A stretch of DNA of 64,000 nt from Leptodactylus fallax (lineage: Eukaryota > Chordata > Amphibia > Anura > Leptodactylidae). The translations under genes were made by a program, and so were the position numbers. The notes under the pieces were generated by a model. That model did no database searches, was not told the origin of the DNA, and worked only from the letters and a program-made list of their open reading frames with translations. Of the stretch, positions 24,650-35,626 are shown piece by piece. Numbering within the stretch: position 1 is the first letter of the stretch; each line of letters opens with the position of its first letter. The DNA is taken from the NCBI GenBank assembly GCA_947044405.1, contig CAMRHE010000077.1, forward strand, positions 6,415,501 through 6,479,500. Direction: 5' to 3'.

Positions 24650-26370
24650 CATTCGAGAAAGCCCTGTTCCAGGTAAGTATACCTGAGGTGCGAATTGCTG
24701 TGCAGGTGCCGGAGGTTGCTAACCCCTGATAGAGACAGTAACAGACAAGTCAAAGATTAGTTAGGTACTAAAGTTATATATTGATTACCAAAATTTCACA
24801 TCATAATGAAATTTCAGATAAAAAAATGATTTGTGTATTTTATGGTTGCTCAACAAGCTGGGTTTGTAGATCACTGGGTACACTGATAAATACAGTTATG
24901 TTAATAATGATGCAGAGTCAATGATTTGAAGAGTTAACAGGAGTCAATGGATTTTTTTCTTTGTATTGACAATCAAATTATCAATGGCTATGATTTATGG
25001 ATTTTTCATCTGTGACTAGTTTAAGGTGTTTGTGTGATGTGCATTCAAGTAACTCTGTGACCAGTTCAAATATAGGATAAAAAATAAAAATAATATGTGT
25101 ATTATAACATTAAGAGCACTTTTTAGAAATGAGTAGGCTTCGGCTCACATCTGTAGTGTTCATTCCAATTTTCTGTTCCATTGAAAATGGATCTCAGGCT
25201 ATTTTGGTATCCAATATTTTGCTGGAAGAAAAGACAGAACTTGCCAGGCTTTTTTGTCCTGGATTTGTGATAGATTCTGTACTGGAGACTGCTGATATAA
25301 TGTTGCCTAACACATTTCATTTTCACCCACATCTAGTAATCATTTCATACGTTGTCTAAACTACTGTAGGACCATGTTGTAATTCACCATGTGTCATGTA
25401 TTTTATGCTCAGTGATGATATTTTGAATCTCATGAGTAAAATCACCAAAATAATATAGAAAGGAATTTGACACAAGCCATTATCTTTTCAGCTAGATTAA
25501 ATTAATTACAATCATTAGGCAAACACAGCATCAAAGAAAAGGCGATGAAAGATATCTTACCTAGAGCTGTGGGACAAACTAGTCTCAGAAGGAGGTACAC
25601 TCACATTTTATATGTGAACATCAGCAAACACAGGAAACACTATCCAGATATACAACAAGATTGTAATGCCAGTGCACTACATTTGCTGGTGTACTACCTT
25701 TCCCAGGAGACGTAGCTGCCTGGTTACCTCTGGTCTGGTCAGAGCACTCGTGTTTCTTTAAGGATTAGTATTCTCACCTGCTAAGCTTTCTTCTGCCAAT
25801 CCTTGTCTGCCTTGACGTATATAATCTTTTTTCAAGCCAAACCCTGTTTTCAATGTCTCGGTTGTCGGTTTCCTGCTCTGTTGTTTGGATGTATGCTATT
25901 TTTCTGTCTGTATGTCTGAATTATGTTTTTGTCTGATGCTGAAGTCTTGTCTGTATATCTATGGACACATTTGTACATCAGCCTATATTCATGTTCAGAT
26001 TCATATGTCCATTATGTATGATTGGCTTTTGGGCTTCTACCCTATATGCATCTCTGCTACTATATGTACCCATATCTCTTTCTGATAAGTATTCCTGCAT
26101 GGATATGTTTGTCCTTCCCTCACATTTTGCTACTGTGTGAGTGTATATGTCCTTCTGTCTGCCATGTTTGGACTTATGTCCTTCTGTCTGTCATGTATGT
26201 ATCTCTCTCTGTGGATGCATATGTCTTTTCATTATGTTTGATTGTCCTGTGACCTCTGTGCTTCAGTTGTGTATGTTTGGAGACAGACATGTCTTGGTGA
26301 GCCATCCCTTTGTCTCTTCAAAGGGCAAATGGACATCATGGTACACAGACCCCAGACCCCAGCACCATGA
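24650..26370. other. Gene-free stretch
   Basis: No supported gene. About 26100-26230 is low-complexity sequence with repeated 'tccttctgtctg' words just upstream of the LINE. I see no clear target duplication for the LINE here. Confidence 0.3.
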
Positions 26371-26374
26371 GCGT

Positions 26375-26690
26375 GAAGAGTCAGCTGTGAGCAGCGTGCG
26401 GAAGTAGCGGGAAGAGTCAGCTGTGAGCAGCGTGCGGAGGGGCTTTGCACAGCGGCGAGCAGCGGCAGCGGCCCAGTGTGGCCAGGAGAGAGCTTCCGGC
26501 CTACTGCCGGGCGGCAGCACAGCGGTGAGCAGCGGCCCAGTGCGGCCAGGAGAGGGCTGCCAGCCTACTGCCGGGCGGCAGAATCAGCAAGAAGAAGAGC
26601 GGAGGCGCCCTACAAGGGAAGGAGCCACGGACACCCAGACCAGAATAGTGGGGCCAGGAGAGAGCTTCACGGCGGTGAGTAGTGGCCCAG
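26375..26690 (+). promoter_or_regulatory. Tandemly repeated GC-rich LINE 5' UTR
   Basis: Two 27-bp copies beginning GAAGAGTCAGCTGTGAGCAG lie at 26375 and 26411 (36-bp period). A second set beginning AGCGGCCCAGTG at 26467 and 26531 (64-bp period) has a third, degraded copy near 26652-26690. Composition is GC-rich against the AT-rich surroundings. Monomeric 5' UTR repeats often carry LINE promoters; promoter function here is inferred. Confidence 0.55.
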
Positions 26691-26710
26691 CACACCCAGA
26701 AGAGAGGAAT

Positions 26711-27727
26711 ATGGAAGAGGAGAAAACTCACATGGTAAGCTGCAGCATATGCTATATGTTTACAGATTTGCCTGACCATAAAGACAACTTCACCTGTATG
26801 AAATGCAAACTAGTGGCCCTTTTAGAAGATAAAGTGCAGAGGTTGGAAGAAAGAATAGAGACGTTGAGAGGCATCAAAGAAAGTGAGGTTTTTATTGATG
26901 AAGCAGAAGCAAGCCTCTTGAATATAGTAAGGGAAGAAAGTATGAGAGAGCCTACAGTGGTGGAGGCTGAAGCAAACCTCCTAAATATAGTAAGGGAAGA
27001 ATACTTGAGTGAACCTACAGAGACAGATAAATGGATACAGGTGTCCAAGAGATGCAAAAGGATCACAAGGCCATCACCACTTACACAGCTAGGTAACCGA
27101 TATGAAACTCTTATGCAGACTGATGAAAATGATAAGAATAATCTATCAGCAAAAGAAGAAACAAAAGTCACCCAGAGACAAGAGGGAGCAACAAGAAATA
27201 GCGTAGCGAGGAAAAAAAGAAGAGTAGTGGTTATGGGCGACTCACTGCTAAGAGGCAAAGAGGCAGCTGTCTGCAGGCCAGATATAACTGCACGAGAAGT
27301 ATGCTGCCTCCCAGGAGCAAAAGTTAGGGATGTGGCCGATAGGATTCCATGCCTCTTCAGCTCCAAGGATAACTACCCATTTTTGCTGATACATGTGGGT
27401 ACAAACAACACGGCAAAAAATGATTTACCAACTATTCGTAAAGACTTTGAAAATCTAGGAAAGAAAGTGAAGGAACTGGATGCGCAGGTAGTATTTTCAT
27501 CAATTCTCCCAGTTGATGGTTATGGTATAAGGAGATGGAATAAAATACTAGAGGTAAACAAGTGGCTTCGGCAGTGGTGTAGAGAGCAAGGTTTTGGATT
27601 TCTGGACCATGGAGTGAATTACCTCTATGATGGACTCCTTGCTAGAGATGGTATACATCTCACAAAGCCTGGGAAACACATATTTGCCAGAAGACTTGCC
27701 ACACTTATCAGGAGGGCTTTAAACTAG
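26711..27727 (+). CDS. LINE ORF1 protein with zinc-finger, coiled coil and SGNH esterase
   Basis: 338 residues from ATG at 26711; the frame is open further upstream through the 5' repeats, but from this Met the protein has the usual family layout. Cys11, Cys14, Cys29 and Cys32 (CSIC...CMKC) form a PHD-like zinc site, followed by a short coiled coil (about 34-55, LEDKVQRLEERIETL). A segment EAEASLLNIVREE is repeated as EAEANLLNIVREE. The C-terminal half is an SGNH hydrolase: GDSLLRG (Ser178), HVGTNN, and DGIHLT (Asp313, His316). CR1/L2 ORF1 proteins with this esterase are thought to bind LINE RNA or membranes during retrotransposition. It is uninterrupted and ends 11 bp before ORF2. Confidence 0.85.
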   Translation: MEEEKTHMVSCSICYMFTDLPDHKDNFTCMKCKLVALLEDKVQRLEERIETLRGIKESEVFIDEAEASLLNIVREESMREPTVVEAEANLLNIVREEYLSEPTETDKWIQVSKRCKRITRPSPLTQLGNRYETLMQTDENDKNNLSAKEETKVTQRQEGATRNSVARKKRRVVVMGDSLLRGKEAAVCRPDITAREVCCLPGAKVRDVADRIPCLFSSKDNYPFLLIHVGTNNTAKNDLPTIRKDFENLGKKVKELDAQVVFSSILPVDGYGIRRWNKILEVNKWLRQWCREQGFGFLDHGVNYLYDGLLARDGIHLTKPGKHIFARRLATLIRRALN

Positions 27728-27738
27728 AAGAGGAGGGG

Positions 27739-30628
27739 ATGGGAAGTAAAAAGAAAGACAAGAACATGCAGCTAAACGATATGCTAAACAAGGTTACTAT
27801 ATGTGGTAATGAGGACCTAAGACAGGATACTCAGAAGGAAATTAAGAAAAAGGAAGTATCAGAGCACAATCTGAAAAGTTTTTACACAAATGCGCAAAGC
27901 TTGGGAAATAAACAGGGAGAATTAGAACTGATAATACAGAAGGAAAAATATGATGTCATTGGTATTACAGAAACTTGGTGGAACGATAAGCATGATTGGA
28001 ATATACAGATGGAAGGATACAACTTATTCAAAAAAAATAGAACTAATAAAAGAGGGGGAGGAGTTGCATTGTATGTTAAAAAAGATCACATTTCCACGGA
28101 AATCACAGTTTTACAAAATGATAACTTATTGGAAAATATGTGGGTAACAATTCAGGGGAAAAACAATGATAAGGACATCATAATAGGTGTTTATTATAGA
28201 CCACCAGGACAGACAGAAGACAGGGATGAGATTTTTTCACAGCAAATGACCACGCTTTCGAAGAAATTTGAAATTGTTATCATGGGAGACTTTAATTACC
28301 CAGATATTCATTGGGAAACTCACACAGCTACGAGTAAAGGCTCTATCAAATTTTTATCCTCTCTAGCAGACAACTTCATTGCCCAGTTAGTAGAAAAAAA
28401 CACGAGAGGAACATCCATTCTGGACCTAGTTTTAACTAATAAGGAGGACATGGTTAAGGAATTAAGGGTAGCAGGGACATTGGGATTCAGCGACCATGCT
28501 ATACTCGAGTTTGGGGTTGTAAAAAGAAGAAGACCTGAGAAGACAAAGATTAGAAGGCTCAATTTTAGTAGGGCAGATTTTAGGGACCTAAAGGTAAGGG
28601 TTAGTAGAATTCCATGGCGAAAATTACTTAAGCACAAAAATGCACATGAGGGGTGGGAAATTTTCCATAGGGAAATCATTAATGCACAGGAACTAACAAT
28701 ACCTAGAAGCAAGAAAAATGGGAATCACCTAAAAACTCCAGGATGGATGACCAAAAAATTACATAACCTACTAAAAAAGAAAAAGGAAACTTACAACAAG
28801 TGGAAGATGGGAGCTATATCTAAGGGAGAGTATACAGCAGTTTGCAGACTCTGCAAGATAAGCATTAAAAAAGCCAAGGCTGAATACGAATTGAAGCTTG
28901 CAAAAGAAGTTAAGAGTAATGTAAAAGGTTTTTGGGGATATGTTAAGAGCAAAAGAAAAGTGAAGGAAACCATTGGAGTCCTGAAGAACGAAAAGGGTGA
29001 AAAAGTTAACATGGTGGATCAGCAGGTGGAGTTACTGAATTCATATTTTGTATCCGTCTTCTCCCAAGAAATGGATGGAAATATCAACATTAATGGTGAT
29101 AGTGATGAGGGGAATGAGGACTCCAAGCTGATTATAAGCGAAGGTTTGGTAAGAGAACATTTAGCTAAGATTAAGGAAACCAAGTCCCCAGGACCGGATG
29201 ATTTACACCCTAGAGTTTTAAAAGAATTAGCAGAGGAAATAACAGAACCCCTTGCAATAATCTTTAATAAGTCATGGGAAACAGGAGTGGTCCCTCTAGA
29301 TTGGAAAAGGGCAAATGTGGTCCCCATCTACAAAAAGGGGAATAGGGACGACCCAGGAAATTATAGGCCGGTAAGTCTGACCTCGATAGTAGGAAAAATC
29401 TTTGAACAAATCGTTAAAGAACATTTAATTAGGTACCTGGATGGGAAGGCTTTAATTAATCAGAGCCAGCACGGCTTTATGCCTAATAAATCTTGTTAGA
29501 CTAATCTTATTTCCTTCTATAATAAAGTCACTGAATGGTTGGACCAGGGAAATGCAGTGGACATAGTATATCTTGACTTTAGTAAGGTCTTTGATAAAGT
29601 ATCACATAACTTTCTTATTGATAAAATGATCAAGTATGGCTTTGATAAAATATCAGTGAGGTGGGTTCACAATTGGCTTAATGATCGGGCACAACGAGTA
29701 ATTCTAAATGGCTATACATCAAACTGGAAGAAAGTAAAAAGCGGGGTGCCGCAGGGCTCTGTCCTGGGCCCAGTACTTTTTAATATTTTTATAAATGATC
29801 TGGATGATGGGGTTAATGGGGAACTAATAAAATTTGCAGATGATACAAAGCTAGGAGGAATGGCCAACACTAGAGAGGAGAGAGAATGCATCCAAAAGGA
29901 CTTGGACACACTGGAACAATGGGCTGAGGTGAACAAAATGGTATTCAACAGGGACAAATGCAAAGTTCTACATCTGGGTAACAGAAATGCAAGAAGCATA
30001 TATAGTATGGGAGGAATAGTACTAAGTGAGAGTACAGGGGAAAAGGATCTGGGCATAATAATAGATCGCAAATTCAACATGAGTCAACAGTGCGGTGGCT
30101 AAAAAGGCTAATAAAATTCTAGGATGTATCAAGATGAGCATTGAAGCTAGATCAAGAGAGGTAATTATTCCGATGTACTCTGCCCTGGTCAGACCCCACC
30201 TGGAATACTGTGTACAGTTCTGGGCTCCCCAGTTTAAGAAAGACATCGATTTATTGGAGCAGGTCCAGAGAAGAGCAACCAAAATGGTGGAAGGTCTACA
30301 AACCATGTCCTACGAGGAGAGGCTAAAAGAATTGGGACTGCTTAGTTTGCAGAAGAGAAGGCTAAGGGGAGACTTAATAGCGGTATTTAAATATCTGAAA
30401 GGTTGTCACAGTGCAGAGGGATCTACCCTTTTCTCATTAGCAGAAGGAAGCACGAGAAGTAATGGAATGAAACTAAGGGGAAGGAGATTCAGATTAGACA
30501 TTAGGAAAAACTTTCTAACAGTAAGGGTAGTGAGAGAGTGGAATAGGCTGCCACGGGAGGTGGTGAGTTCTCCATCAATTGAAATCTTCAAGCGGAAACT
30601 GGATAGGTATATAGCTGGGATGTTTTAG
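27739..30628 (+). pseudogene. LINE ORF2: endonuclease and reverse transcriptase, two lesions
   Basis: The N-terminal APE-like endonuclease has its catalytic residues: N51 (YTNAQS), E78 (ITETWW), D184/N186 (GDFNYPD), and D252/H253 (SDHAIL). The RT follows: SPGPDDLHP, NYRPVSLTS, SQHGFMPNKSC, VYLDFSKVFD, SGVPQGSVLGP and the FADDTKLG catalytic box (29833-29844). The C-terminal part runs through [22 protein letters not shown] and VREWNRLP to the stop at 30628. There are two breaks: TAG at 29497-29499 in the SC-TNL motif, where Gln is usual, and a frameshift near 30092. The enzyme would nick target DNA and prime reverse transcription from the nick; this copy cannot make the full protein. Confidence 0.9.
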
Positions 30629-30700
30629 GAATTCCTGCTTTGCAGGGGGTTGGACTCGATGGCCCTTGAGGTCCCTTCCAACTCAAACAAACAAACAAAT

Positions 30701-31302
30701 AGAAGAAAGTCCCTTATGCTCTGGTGATCTTACCCGGCCAAAGATGTCCATACATTTCTTTTGTAGTGGTTTCTGCAGGAGACATCAGCTGAACCTTTTT
30801 GGGTATTATCAAGTATTTATTGTCTATCTTGAAAATGTGTTTAATTTAGTATTACATTGCACTTACCATTAACCCCAAAGAAGCAGTAAAAATAAAATAC
30901 ATAGCAATAAAGTGATCTACACAACTGCAAACAATGTATGCTCTCAGGAATGGACTGTCTATAGGGAGGATAATTAATCAGGCTAAGTAACACACAGATA
31001 TGCTTAGAAAGCATTTCCCACTTCCCTAATTAAAGCCGGTCACTAAAATCTGTTGGAAATTACCCCGCAAGCATATACCGCATTTGCAAAATTCACTTTC
31101 TCAAGAAAGCTGGGATACATTTATTGCATACATGACATCAAAGGAAATCAAGGGCGACACTCCAAGTCTTGCTGCCTATATCCTGGCCTTAGTGCAGTGG
31201 TTTATCTTTAGCTTATGTCTGAAAGAACAAGACAAATTAATGGAAATATTACAAGTCATTACAGCTTTTACAAGTTTGAATGTTAACCCCTTCCTGGTGT
31301 AC
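30701..31302. other. Gene-free stretch, possibly conserved noncoding
   Basis: About 30870-31090 lacks repeat character and contains 'ataattaatcaggctaagta' and 'ccctaattaaagcc'; it reads like a candidate regulatory element. No gene is supported. Confidence 0.25.
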
Positions 31303-31784
31303 AGATTATAGATGAACCAGATTCAGACCCAAATTTTTTAAAAGTTTTATGTTCATCCAAACACAAACCTTTTGGGGTTCGTCACACGTGAACTAAAAGT
31401 GAAATTATTATACTCTGGGGTCTCTTCAGACCCTAGGATATAAGTGGAGGTCCAGGAGAGGTGTAAAAAATAACAAACATTTATACTCACCTTCCCTCAT
31501 CTCTTCTGGGCCTCCTTGTGGTGTCTGGTGCTTTCTTAGGGTCCTTTTCTGGTCTTTATCAGCATTGGCCTCCTGGGTGACATCATGTGCCTGGGGTCAC
31601 CACTGAGCCCTGTGATTGGTCACATAGGAAATACCCTGTGTCATCAGGCATAAGAGGTGTGCAACAGATGTATAATGGAAGAAAAAAGGGGGCTAGATCC
31701 TGGGTTAATGCCAGAGATTCATTGACTGTATGTTTGTAGCAGCATGTGCAGCATATCACAATGAGGCAAATGAGGCAATGTAAC
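31303..31784 (+). repeat. Dispersed repeat of the TAGATGAACC / GGGGTCTCTTCAGACCC family
   Basis: Starts near 'tatagatgaaccagattcag', then has a hairpin-prone module 'ggggtctcttcagaccc' at about 31421-31437 and 'ggtgacatcatgtgcctggg' followed by 'tcaccactgagccctgt'. The last part recurs at 62541-62580, and the hairpin module recurs inside the hAT element at 44007-44044. Right boundary uncertain. Confidence 0.55.
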
Positions 31785-32710
31785 ATTAAATGAGCTCTGT
31801 GACATCACAATAGGTCATTATGATGCGGGGCAGTGTGATATCACCATGGGGGGGGGGGGTGTTATGACCCGGCAATGGAAAATTGTAACATCACAGTAAT
31901 ATTTTGTGAGATTACAGTGGGCTCTGTGACATTAAAATGGGCCATTATGATATCAGAATGGGGAATTGTGACAACACAATGGACTTTGACACCAAATTGT
32001 GGCATGGTGACATCACAGTTGTGCATTGTGACATCACACTGTAGAACTGTGACTTCCCATTGGGGCATTGTGACATCACAATAAGCCATTATGTTATAAC
32101 AATAGGTTCTGTGTCATCAAAGTGGATTATTAGGCAATCACAATTGGTCATTGTCACATCACAATGGGCTCTGTGACATCGCAGGAGGTCATTATGACAT
32201 TACAGTGGGGCACTGTGATATTACAATGGTTCATTTAGACATTATAATAGGGCATTGTGATGACAATAGACTTTGGGATATCACATTGGGTTATTATAGC
32301 ATAACACTGGGGCATTGAGACAACACAATGAGTCCTTATGACATAAAAATTGGGCATTGCGATATCACAATGGGGCATTGCGATATCACAATGGGTCAAT
32401 ATGACATCACCGTGGGTCATTGTGACATAACAATAGGCTAGGTAACATCACAGTGAAAATTACGATATCCTATTGGGCATTATGACATCACAATGGGCTC
32501 TGTGAAATCACAATGTGTCATTATAACATCACAGTGGAGATTGTGACATCACAGTGGAGCATTGTAACATAACATGGGCTCTATGGGACAGTGTGACAAC
32601 ACAATGGCCCATTCTGACAACTCAGTGGGGCAATGTGACATCACAATGGTTTCTGTGACATCAACATTGGTCATAATGACATCACACTAGTGAAGTGTGA
32701 TGTCACATAG
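31785..32710. repeat. Degenerate ~21-bp minisatellite (TGACATCACA type)
   Basis: About 45 diverged units of roughly 21 bp built on 'tgacatcacaatgggcat' (e.g. 32380-32420 and 32480-32560). The periodicity shows as seven-residue repeats in translation. It follows directly on the preceding dispersed repeat. Each unit contains TGACATCA, close to a CRE/AP-1 half-site pattern; that may be accidental. Confidence 0.85.
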
Positions 32711-32847
32711 AAACAGAACTAAAACCAATACTGCCATAATGGTCACTTTTCTCCATGAACAAACAGAACTTGTTTGCAAATAGTAGAAGGCAAAATGGAA
32801 CTTAGAGATGAAAATATGTAAGTCTCAGTATAATGGAGACAAATGTC

Positions 32848-33000
32848 TTAGGCTCAGTTCACATATCTGTTATCATTTCCAGTTTTGTGTGATAGCAACA
32901 GAAAATAAAAAATAACACTGACCAATAATATGCAAAAGACCTCACTGAGTTATAATAGGGTCTGTTTGGAGCTTCCAACACTGATGTGAACTGCGCCTAA
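32848..33000. repeat. Short MITE with TTAGGC inverted ends
   Basis: 153 bp beginning TTAGGCTCAGTTCACAT and ending ATGTGAACTGCGCCTAA, inverted repeats of 17 bp with one mismatch. No coding capacity; target duplication not resolved. Confidence 0.7.
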
Positions 33001-34079
33001 CAGCGAATATTGTATGTAATATAGTGTATTTTGCTTGCTTTAGTGATTACAAGAGGTCACCTAAACTGACCCACAGGTTCTTTACATAAAAGACAAAGGT
33101 ATCCATCATGAGCTGGGTGCTACAAGTCACTAATAAAGGTATTACAACTTTTACAAAGGTGAGATGTATAGTAGGTGTGAATAATGAGGGGACACTGGTG
33201 TAAATTCGCAGTATCAGCTCAGTCTAGATATGATTGATCCCTTCATTTATATTACAGTTGAATTTAAGCGGTTCTTTAACCAATCTCATTTTGTCAACGT
33301 CACTTAGACTTCATAATCATTGTCTTAATGGAAATATACTCCCTGCTTCTGAATTTGATACTTTATCTGTGCCTATTTTGCGCTAGGACTGGATACATTT
33401 TTAAGAATGGGTAAAATAATTTGGTTGATATGTCTTAGTCCTTATGATTAATATCCACATTTCCAGGAAAGATTTCTATAATTTATTTGAGACTTAGCTC
33501 TCAGAACAGGTTCAGCTCCAATCTCATGTCACAGCCATGGATCTCCTTATTGACTTCTGTACACTGCAGGCTTCTACCAATTACATTGTGCAAACATTGT
33601 CTTCCCTGTACAATTATGCATAGAGTTACAACACAATGCAGGCAACTACGCTTTATGCTTAATTCATGCCTGCAATGTACAGCTTTTGTCATTTAACACT
33701 GGAATAATATAAACACATTTTTAGACGAAATAAAACATATAATGAGAGTTATCTTATGTTTGAAAGCATTAAGGCAAGGAGCTTTGTGTTTTACCTTCTT
33801 GTAGTAAAAAAAAAAAAAAAAAAGGATTTCTTTGGAAGCCAGGCTGTGGAAAGAAACAGTCATACTAATAAAAGTAGCTAATAAAGTAATGGTAACCCAT
33901 TTATATGTGCACTGATAGAATATATGTGGCTAATAGAGCTAATAGAGAATGGAAAGTTCCTAAAAGCTACAGGCATTCTTTGAATGCAACATGCATTACT
34001 TTTAAAGAACATCTTGGGCTTTTGAGTTTCTCACAACGTCATCTTTCCTCATAAGTGGTAACATAGTTGATAAGATTTA
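33001..34079. other. Gene-free stretch
   Basis: Contains a small inverted pair, GTACACTGCAGGC near 33559 and GCCTGCAATGTAC near 33667, and an A18 tract near 33806. No gene is supported. Confidence 0.3.
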
Positions 34080-34640
34080 ACCTCTTCCCACCGCAGCCTT
34101 GTTTTGATTTTTGTTTTTTTCTCCCCACCTCCCAGAAGCCATAACTTTTATAGGACAAACTGTACTTCATTATGGTACCATTTAATATTGTATACAATTT
34201 ACTACAAAGCTGGAAAAAAATTCAGAATGGGGTGGAATTAGAGAAAAACTGCACTTGTGTGATGTTCTTATCCTTGTTTGTATGGAGTTCATTGTGTGAT
34301 CAAAATGATATGTTACCTGTATTCTGTGGGTCAGTACAATTATAGCGATACCAAATTCATATAGTTTTTGTTACATTTTAACACCTTAAAAAATCCCAAA
34401 CCATATTATATTAGGACACCCATAACTTTTTTATATTTCTGTATACATGGCTGTATAAGCCATATTTTTTTTTACAGGGCCAGATGTACATTTTATTTAT
34501 ACAATTTTGGGGAATGTTTGATGCTTTTATCACTTTTTGTTCAAATTTTAATGGGAGGCAAAATCTTGAAAAAATAGTGATCCGCTTTTTAGATTTTTTT
34601 TTCCCCGCTATGGCGGAGATAATTTTATAGATTGGGCATT
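34080..34640. repeat. Dispersed repeat ('agaagccataactttta' family)
   Basis: Includes 'cccacctcccagaagccata', 'ttatggtaccattta', 'cacccataacttttttatat' and 'ttttaatgggaggcaaaatc'. I recognise these segments as a widespread frog repeat. A partial copy in opposite orientation lies at 57600-57960 ('aaaaagttatggcttttgga'). Confidence 0.5.
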
Positions 34641-35624
34641 TCCAGATGTGGGATGTTTTTTACATTATTTATTTTCATATCAGCAGATAGCTCTGTTCTC
34701 CATGTAGTGGCTTTACTGAGTTACTGCAGCTTAGATCCCATTCACTTTTATAGGAGCTGAGTGACTCAGCCACAGTCACTACATGAAGAACAGAGCTGTC
34801 TGCCTCTGTCTCCATTCTCTGTATAGTGGCTGGTGAGAACAGCTGATCGGTGGGGGTCCCAGGTGTTGTAGTTGTCCAGTTCCCTGATGAAATTTCAGAA
34901 AATGGACTTTTATCATGTGTGCTGTTATGTGAACCTGTAAAACACATCCTCAAGCCTCTCTACTCTGCTTAGACTCCCTGTAGAAATGATAAGACATGCT
35001 AGTCAATGCATCCATAGCCCAAAGATTGTGGTGGAAACAGCCCCAGGACCATGCAGAACATATGTAGAGATGTACTGAACTGTACTGATGAGAGAAAAGT
35101 GCTTTGGTTGTGATAGAAACAATCTATTCAGTGTCTTACTTTTCTTATCTTCTGCAGTCCCTGCTCACTTCTTCCTCTCCATAGACTTCTATAAATTTGA
35201 ATCACCTGAGTGAAAGGCAGTTTAGTAAAGAGGAGGGGGAGCAGAGAAACCTGATAAGAGTGTAAAGAGGCATTTCTCTGATAAGATATATTACAAAGTA
35301 CTATTCATTTATACAAAGTTTGCTGAAACAAGGATGGATATTTATCACTCAGGTACACAAATTACACTTTAATAAACTATGTATTCCTGTATAAACTCCT
35401 TACATGTATAAACCTCTCAACATTCTTGCACTGTATTATACATTTTTGTGACATTTCTTGACCTAAGACTATCTTCCACAGATTAACATGACAATCTGCA
35501 AATTAAATGATACTTTTAAGTTCTCTCTTTGTTGTATGTGAACATAGTTTGTAATTCAGTTCTTCACACATAATGGAGCTTGTTAATATTTAGACAGTAT
35601 AAACTTAAAATGGGCATTCAATTA
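34641..35624. other. Gene-free stretch
   Basis: About 34690-34880 is a copy of the 'gatcggtgggggtcccagg' short element. The remainder is unique-looking with no supported gene. Confidence 0.3.
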
Positions 35625-35626
35625 TA

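Larger units (their letters stand above)
26371..30700 (+). mobile_element. Near full-length CR1/L2-type LINE
   Basis: About 4.3 kb with a GC-rich 5' region, ORF1 (esterase type), ORF2 (endonuclease plus reverse transcriptase) and a 3' end 'ggttggactcgatggccctt', 'aggtcccttccaactc' followed by (CAAA)n. Esterase ORF1, an APE-type endonuclease and a microsatellite tail rather than poly(A) place it in the CR1/L2 group. The exact 5' boundary is uncertain and no target duplication was found. It has only two obvious lesions in ORF2, so the copy is probably fairly young. Confidence 0.88.

Noticed and set aside
26752..27366. 204-codon open frame on the minus strand
   Set aside because: Antisense shadow of LINE ORF1; no motif, and the plus strand carries zinc, coiled-coil and SGNH motifs.
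32848..33000. Assigning a TTA/TAA target duplication to this MITE
   Set aside because: The flanking bases are inverted (TTA versus TAA), part of the terminal repeat itself, so they do not show a duplication.
34880..34905. CTGATGA followed by GAAAA, hammerhead-like
   Set aside because: The segment between cannot form stem II and there is no matching stem I or cleavage triplet.
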